Source of the DNA: Candidatus Melainabacteria bacterium | GTDB taxonomy: Bacteria > Cyanobacteriota > Vampirovibrionia > LMEP-6097 | Length of the DNA stretch: 10,365 bases | Assembly: GCA_028817775.1 (NCBI GenBank) | Contig: JAPPOW010000213.1 | Location: forward strand, 1-10,365 | Reading direction: 5' to 3' | Shown: positions 6,614-10,365 of the stretch, piece by piece | How the letters are laid out: the number at the start of each line of letters is the position of its first letter | Numbering within the stretch: position 1 is the first letter of the stretch | Notes under the pieces: model-generated | Databases searched by the model: none | Told to the model about the DNA's origin: nothing | What the model saw: the letters and a program-made list of their open reading frames with translations, nothing else | Position numbers and translations under genes: made by a program

Positions 6614-6662
6614 ATGCCTGTGTTGTGGGGGAAAACATTCAAAATTAAGTGAAAGGTAAAAT

Positions 6663-8060
6663 ATGGGAAAGATTTTAAGTTCAGAAGAGGGCAGTTCAGC
6701 TAAGTACTTCATGCTCTCCTCTTTAGTTTGGATTGTAATTGGAATGGGATTTGGTCTCCTTGGTGCATTGGAGTTTTCCTTCCCTGATCTCACCAAGGGA
6801 ATAATGCAGCTGTCCTTTACGCACGTAAGACCAGCGCACGTTAACCTTGTTGCTTTTGGATGGTTATCAATGGCAAATATTGGTTCGTGTCTCTATATGA
6901 TTCCAGCTCTTTGTAAAACTAAGCTACATTCTGAGAAATTAGCTAATTTTGTTTGCCACGTTTGGAATTTGGTTTGTGCCATTGGAGGCTGGTCATTGCT
7001 TAACGGCTATACCGAAGGACGTGAGTATGCTGAATTGCGTGAGCCATTTGACATCCTAGTAGTAGTTGGTTTGCTACTGCTTTCCTATAATTTATTTAGA
7101 ACAGTTTTGGATCGTAAAGTTGAGAAACTCTATGTTTCAGTTTGGTACATCATGGGCGCATTCTTCTGGATGCCACTTGTTTATATAGTTGGTAACAGAA
7201 CTTTTGTTGCAATGGATGGACTTAACGACGGTATCCTTAATTGGTTCTATGGTCACAATATTCTTGGTCTTTGGTTCACTGTACTTGGTGTTGGTATTGC
7301 ATATTACATGCTACCTAAGATGAGTGGTAAACCAATCTGGTCTCACAGTTTGTCAATGCTTGGTTTTTGGACGATTGCGTTTTTCTATGCACCAACTGGT
7401 ACTCACCACTTGTTACAATCTCCAGTCCCAGAGTGGGCAAAGGCACTTGCTGTAATTTTCTCAGCAGCACTTGTGATTCCAGTAATTTCAGTTCTATGTA
7501 ACTTCTGGATGACAATGAGGGGCTCTTGGTGGATGTTGTCAACCAATATGCCACTAAGATTTGTGCTTACTGGTGGTTTGTTCTATCTATTCACTTGTTT
7601 GCAAGGTCCTTTCCAGGCAACCCGCGGTATCAACTGGTACATCCACTTTACTCAGTGGGTAGTGGGTCACGCGCATGCAGCCTTACTTGGTACCTTCACC
7701 TTCTTTGTTATTGGATCTTTGTACTATGGATTACAAAGGTTAACTGGCAAGAGAATCTATAGTGTACGCCTTGTGAAATGGCACTATTGGTTACTATTTA
7801 TAGGATTTTGTATTTTCTATCTCACGCTTACAATAGCTGGTTTGCAACAATCAGCAGGTTGGGCACTTGGTTATCCTGTAGGCCAGTGGTCACTGGTACT
7901 TCCACCAATGTGGTTCTCAAGAGCAGTGGGTGGAGTAATGATGTTTATGAGTAGCTGTCTGTTTGCATACAATATCTACAAAACAATGACAGCTCCAAGT
8001 TCAGCAAGTGAAGAGGCTGAACTAGATATGGCAGTTCCTGTCGGCAAGGGAGGCAATTAA
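6663..8060 (+). CDS. ccoN: cbb3-type cytochrome c oxidase subunit I (CcoN)
   Basis: This is the catalytic subunit of a C-family heme-copper oxidase, an inner-membrane proton-pumping O2 reductase. The 465-aa sequence is dominated by about twelve membrane helices. Expected metal ligands can be placed: low-spin heme b His59 (RPAHVN) and His338, high-spin heme b3 His336 (GHAHA), and CuB His198 (YGHN) plus His248-His249 (GTHH). Tyr242, six residues before that pair, matches the helix VII tyrosine that crosslinks to a CuB histidine in C-family enzymes. The segment usually reading FEGP in proteobacterial CcoN is LQGP here (Gln314). AAAGG at 6652-6656 lies six bases before the ATG. It is the first gene of the oxidase operon; only two bases separate its stop from the next start. 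Length is typical for the family. Confidence 0.95.
   Translation: MGKILSSEEGSSAKYFMLSSLVWIVIGMGFGLLGALEFSFPDLTKGIMQLSFTHVRPAHVNLVAFGWLSMANIGSCLYMIPALCKTKLHSEKLANFVCHVWNLVCAIGGWSLLNGYTEGREYAELREPFDILVVVGLLLLSYNLFRTVLDRKVEKLYVSVWYIMGAFFWMPLVYIVGNRTFVAMDGLNDGILNWFYGHNILGLWFTVLGVGIAYYMLPKMSGKPIWSHSLSMLGFWTIAFFYAPTGTHHLLQSPVPEWAKALAVIFSAALVIPVISVLCNFWMTMRGSWWMLSTNMPLRFVLTGGLFYLFTCLQGPFQATRGINWYIHFTQWVVGHAHAALLGTFTFFVIGSLYYGLQRLTGKRIYSVRLVKWHYWLLFIGFCIFYLTLTIAGLQQSAGWALGYPVGQWSLVLPPMWFSRAVGGVMMFMSSCLFAYNIYKTMTAPSSASEEAELDMAVPVGKGGN
8048..8053 (+). promoter_or_regulatory. Ribosome binding site of the CcoO fusion gene
   Basis: GGGAGG lies nine bases before the ATG at 8063, within the last codons of ccoN, where it encodes part of the Gly-rich C terminus. 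This implies translational coupling of the two oxidase subunits. Confidence 0.7.
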
Positions 8061-8062
8061 TT

Positions 8063-9163
8063 ATGGCAAACGAAGATAAAAAAATAGGTGCTAAAGGATA
8101 TTTGCTACCGGCGGTAGTAGTTGCATTTACTTTCGTGACAATTTACACCATCACGGTATTAATTCCAGACATGAAGGTGATGAAGTCTAATCCGACTAAG
8201 TACGCGATGGAGTACGTTGAGAAGGATGCCAGTGGTAATCCGATTATCGATGAAACTGGTAAGCCCAAACTTAGTGCTGCCGGCAGAGGTCGTGCCGTCT
8301 ATGTAAGAGAAGGATGTTTCTATTGTCACTCTCAATTCGTTAGACCACAGGATAGAGACTTTGGTTCAAGAGTTCATGCTGGTGACTATGCTAATGAGAC
8401 ACCAAATGTACTTGGTACTTCTCGTACTGGTCCTGATCTTAGTAACGAAGGTGGTAAATTACCAGATGCTTGGCAAGTTGGTCACTTGAAAGATCCGCGT
8501 GCTTATACGCCTGGTTCGATAATGCCATCCTTTAGTTTCTTGAGCGATGAGGATTTAGGAGATCTTGTTTCTTATATCCAAACTCTAGGACGCAAACGTC
8601 TTGATGATCCTAAGAATCGTGGAGTCTATGAGGCTTACTACCCTGAAGCTGATACAGCTTTCTGGAAGAAGTCTGAACATCACAAACCTAATGTCGATAG
8701 TGCAGCAGCTGCCAATGGTGGTGCTGGTATCTACAGACAAAACTGTGCAGTATGTCACGGTACCAACGGTCTGGGCAACGGACCTAATGCTCTTGCGATG
8801 AACAAGAAACCAGCTAACTTCACAAGACCTTTCTTCAAGTCTTACTCAGACAAGACTTGGTACTACAAGGTTGCAGAAGGGGTTCCTGGCACAAGAATGC
8901 CTCGTTGGAAGCTTGCTCTTGAGCCAGAACAAATTTGGTACTTGGTTGCATTCTTGAAGACATTACCTCAAGACCAAGAAGCCATCATCCAGCAATATCA
9001 AAGTATCGATGATAAAGCTTGGGAAGGACAATCATTACTTCCTCCAAGACTTAGAGCTGGATACAAAAAGATTGGAGCGAAAAAATTAGCTGGTACTTAC
9101 CATCCTAATCCTGGCGGAGCGACAGGCTCTGAGTTAGAAGGAGGCGGTGGCGGTGGACACTAA
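8063..9163 (+). CDS. ccoO: cbb3 oxidase subunit II (CcoO) fused to a second cytochrome c domain
   Basis: This 366-aa membrane-anchored periplasmic diheme cytochrome passes electrons to CcoN. One N-terminal helix (about 12-34) is followed by the CcoO domain: heme c motif CFYCH (85-89), the family signature QFVRPQDRDFGSR right after it, RTGPDLSNEGG, and Met154 (GSIMPSF) as the likely axial ligand. A second cytochrome c domain follows after about residue 215: CAVCH (228-232), GNGPNALAMNKKPANF, and Met279 (GTRMPRW). Ordinary CcoO is about 200 aa with one heme, so this is a fusion of CcoO with a CcoP-like domain. The tail (about 350-366) is Gly-rich and ends in six glycines and a histidine. An insertion-like stretch (about 51-72) with GNPIIDETGKPK precedes the first heme motif. 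Its 3' end overlaps the next gene by 11 bases. Confidence 0.93.
   Translation: MANEDKKIGAKGYLLPAVVVAFTFVTIYTITVLIPDMKVMKSNPTKYAMEYVEKDASGNPIIDETGKPKLSAAGRGRAVYVREGCFYCHSQFVRPQDRDFGSRVHAGDYANETPNVLGTSRTGPDLSNEGGKLPDAWQVGHLKDPRAYTPGSIMPSFSFLSDEDLGDLVSYIQTLGRKRLDDPKNRGVYEAYYPEADTAFWKKSEHHKPNVDSAAAANGGAGIYRQNCAVCHGTNGLGNGPNALAMNKKPANFTRPFFKSYSDKTWYYKVAEGVPGTRMPRWKLALEPEQIWYLVAFLKTLPQDQEAIIQQYQSIDDKAWEGQSLLPPRLRAGYKKIGAKKLAGTYHPNPGGATGSELEGGGGGGH
9138..9144 (+). promoter_or_regulatory. Ribosome binding site setting a GTG start
   Basis: AAGGAGG sits eight bases before GTG 9153, but only two bases before the other in-frame GTG at 9147, which argues for 9153. The site is embedded in the codons for the Gly-rich tail of the preceding protein. 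Confidence 0.7.
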
Positions 9164-9344
9164 TTTCATCACACTTTTTAGCGAGTGGTTTCAAGCAACC
9201 TTTCATAAGGAAGCAATTGCAATTTTTGCGGTGCAGTGCTTAGTTTTCTTTGTGATGGCTGGTTATATGGCTTACTTGGCTTGGAAAAATGGAGAATTTA
9301 GTGACCTCGAAGCAGCTAAGTACGAGGCGATGAACTTATTATAA
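9153..9344 (+). CDS. Small membrane protein of the cbb3 operon, CcoS-like
   Basis: This 63-aa protein has one membrane helix (about 21-44, AIAIFAVQCLVFFVMAGYMA) and a short C-terminal tail, WKNGEFSDLEAAKYEAM. That tail resembles the conserved end of the cbb3 assembly protein CcoS (SGQFDDLExPAxRIL), which is needed to assemble the heme-copper centre. In classical operons this position after ccoO holds ccoQ, a different small helix protein, so either identity is possible; the GEFSDLE tail makes me favour CcoS-like. GTG 9153 is chosen because AAGGAGG at 9138-9144 has the right spacing to it; an alternative GTG at 9147 adds two residues. It overlaps the CcoO-fusion gene by 11 bases and is 12 bases from the next gene. 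Confidence 0.65.
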   Translation: MDTNFITLFSEWFQATFHKEAIAIFAVQCLVFFVMAGYMAYLAWKNGEFSDLEAAKYEAMNLL

Positions 9345-9356
9345 AGAGGCAAAACA

Positions 9357-9551
9357 ATGGCAGAAGAAAAGAAAACAACAATTGAATTAGACGAAATGTC
9401 ACCGATCTCACCAGAGCTTGCAAAATCTTTGGTAACGCCAGCACAGGAATACAAAGTTAGTCACAATAGACCACCTTTGTTCTTGGTGGTGCTTTATATT
9501 TTGGTGATTGTTTGGTGCAGTATTAGTTGGATACCTTTTTATGGATATTAA
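9357..9551 (+). CDS. Single-helix small protein of the cbb3 operon (possible CcoP anchor)
   Basis: This 64-aa protein has a charged N-terminal half (EEKK, ELDE, PELAKS) and one C-terminal membrane helix (about 41-59, LFLVVLYILVIVWCSISW) that ends in IPFYGY. AAGAGG at 9344-9349 lies seven bases before the ATG. It has no heme motif. Its place between the CcoS-like gene and the secreted diheme cytochrome suggests an oxidase accessory subunit. One reading is that it supplies the membrane helix that in ordinary CcoP is fused to the diheme part; the topology, with the helix near the C terminus, is compatible. CcoQ-like is the other option. I do not recognise a named family. Confidence 0.6.
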   Translation: MAEEKKTTIELDEMSPISPELAKSLVTPAQEYKVSHNRPPLFLVVLYILVIVWCSISWIPFYGY

Positions 9552-9557
9552 AGTGTT

Positions 9558-9561
9558 GGAG
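9558..9561 (+). promoter_or_regulatory. Ribosome binding site setting the diheme cytochrome start
   Basis: GGAG is followed by nine bases and GTG at 9571. This start yields a clean signal peptide and lies just after the stop of the previous gene, whereas the upstream in-frame ATG 9541 and TTG 9508 overlap that gene and lack a binding site. Confidence 0.65.
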
Positions 9562-9570
9562 ATAAACAAA

Positions 9571-10347
9571 GTGCGTATAAATTTTAAAGCTCCTGGTCTC
9601 ATCCTGTTAGCAATGCTAATGGTGATGATGCCAGTTAGTGCAGCTTCTCGGACTGGGCTTTCGTCTAGTTTGATTACTGAGTGGGAATCAGAAGTAGATA
9701 GATCTGAGTGTCCAGATTTTCTTTACCCATCCCATAACCCGTCAATTATCACTGGTAAGAAGGTTTACCAAAACAATTGCGCTAAGTGCCATGGTAGCTT
9801 TACTGATGTTGACCCTCAATTGGTGAGCTATATGCGTAAGCGCACTCCGGAGAAACAATTTGAAGCTGTTTGTGGTGGCAATCATAACTTCAAGGTTCGC
9901 CTAACAATTGACGAGCGTTGGGATGCTTTGATGTACATGAGAACTCATATCCTTGGTTACTATCCTAAGGGCTCTGATGTGGGGGCTAGTATGGATTCTT
10001 TGTTTGGTGGTAACTGTGCTATTTGTCATGGTACTCGCGGACAGGGTGATGGTAACTTACACAAAATGCTTTATCCGCCACCTGCCAACTTCAATATGTT
10101 CAAGCGACTCTATACTCGCTCGGATGAAAAATTATTCAATGAAATAAGTTACGGAATTCCATGGACAGCAATGCCTGCTTGGAAAGATAGACATGATTTC
10201 GATCGTCACCAAGATTTTGATGAGGAGATGGTTTGGAAATTAGTTCGTTATGTACGTAGCTTTGCTTACTCACAAGAGCTTGATCGTCTCGACAAAGGGC
10301 GTCAAAGACTAGAGGAGTACAAAAAATCTATAGGAGAATCAAACTAG
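9571..10347 (+). CDS. Secreted diheme cytochrome c (CcoP-like electron donor)
   Basis: This 258-aa periplasmic protein starts with a standard signal peptide: MRINFK, a hydrophobic core (about 7-20) and a likely cut at VSA|A (24/25). It has two cytochrome c domains. Domain 1 has CAKCH (70-74), but where the axial methionine is expected there is GGNHNF with His105, and no MP motif. Domain 2 has CAICH (149-153), GTRGQGDGN, and Met201 in TAMPAW. The two-domain plan resembles the soluble part of CcoP without its membrane helix, so it probably feeds electrons to the oxidase upstream. The C terminus (about 234-256) is a charged, helix-forming tail. GTG 9571 is preferred over ATG 9541 because GGAG at 9558-9561 precedes it and the signal peptide then begins at residue 1. 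It lies 19 bases after the preceding stop. Confidence 0.88.
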   Translation: MRINFKAPGLILLAMLMVMMPVSAASRTGLSSSLITEWESEVDRSECPDFLYPSHNPSIITGKKVYQNNCAKCHGSFTDVDPQLVSYMRKRTPEKQFEAVCGGNHNFKVRLTIDERWDALMYMRTHILGYYPKGSDVGASMDSLFGGNCAICHGTRGQGDGNLHKMLYPPPANFNMFKRLYTRSDEKLFNEISYGIPWTAMPAWKDRHDFDRHQDFDEEMVWKLVRYVRSFAYSQELDRLDKGRQRLEEYKKSIGESN

Positions 10348-10349
10348 AG

Positions 10350-10365
10350 ATGCAATTCGAAAGAA
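10350..10365 (+). CDS. Start of a further operon gene, cut by the window end
   Basis: An ATG two bases after the diheme cytochrome stop begins MQFER and runs off the window. GGAGAA at 10333-10338 is a somewhat distant ribosome binding site. The close spacing suggests another oxidase-operon gene. Five codons do not allow a family call. Confidence 0.45.

Noticed and set aside
6407..6652. Open frames of about 80 aa on both strands across the 118-bp element
   Set aside because: Both frames largely translate the two arms of one inverted repeat, so their openness follows from the palindrome. The + strand ATG has no well-spaced ribosome binding site, and no family resemblance is visible.
9508..9570. 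Longer N terminus (TTG 9508 or ATG 9541) for the diheme cytochrome
   Set aside because: Both overlap the preceding gene, lack a binding site and would place about 10-21 residues ahead of an otherwise ideal signal peptide.

Overview
The window is one gene-dense, AT-leaning bacterial segment. The organism looks like a diderm (Gram-negative-type) aerobe or microaerobe that uses a menaquinone-type quinone and periplasmic c-type cytochromes. The best phylogenetic hint is a thioredoxin-reductase-like flavoprotein (512-1501). It keeps the FAD motif and the CxxC motif but lacks the NADPH-binding signatures, and it resembles the deeply rooted reductases (DTR/DDOR) I know from cyanobacteria. A non-photosynthetic cyanobacterial relative (Melainabacteria/Vampirovibrionia) is therefore a reasonable guess, but it is inference and not shown by the sequence.

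Layout. (1) 44-1501: a small unrecognised protein, then the flavoprotein, almost abutting. (2) 1502-1730: an intergenic stretch that is mostly a nested inverted repeat with a perfect 16-bp inner hairpin. (3) 1731-5869: a tightly coupled trio on the + strand. It comprises a UbiA-family prenyltransferase of the MqnP type and two ABC exporter half-transporters that together make a heterodimer with one consensus and one degenerate ATP site. Both junctions are 8-bp overlaps of the form ATGNNTAA. The second ABC gene carries an 85-bp palindromic repeat read in frame in the linker before its ATPase domain. (4) 5837-6361, minus strand: an unrecognised 174-aa protein converging on the ABC operon. (5) 6362-6662: the divergent intergenic region. 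It holds a 118-bp element with 41-nt inverted arms and possible promoter and FNR-like sites. (6) 6663 to the end: a cbb3-type (C-family) cytochrome c oxidase operon. It runs ccoN, a CcoO subunit fused to a second cytochrome c domain, a CcoS-like small membrane protein, a second single-helix small protein, a secreted diheme cytochrome c, and the first codons of another gene.

How the genes work together. The prenyltransferase probably builds the quinone that feeds the respiratory chain. The cbb3 operon encodes the terminal oxidase and its electron-donating cytochromes, in an unusual arrangement. There is no ordinary CcoP; instead its parts appear to be spread over an extra domain on CcoO, a small membrane helix and a separate exported diheme protein. 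The ABC pair exports an unknown substrate.

The most notable non-gene content is three unrelated MITE-sized palindromic elements within 10 kb, one of them translated inside a gene.
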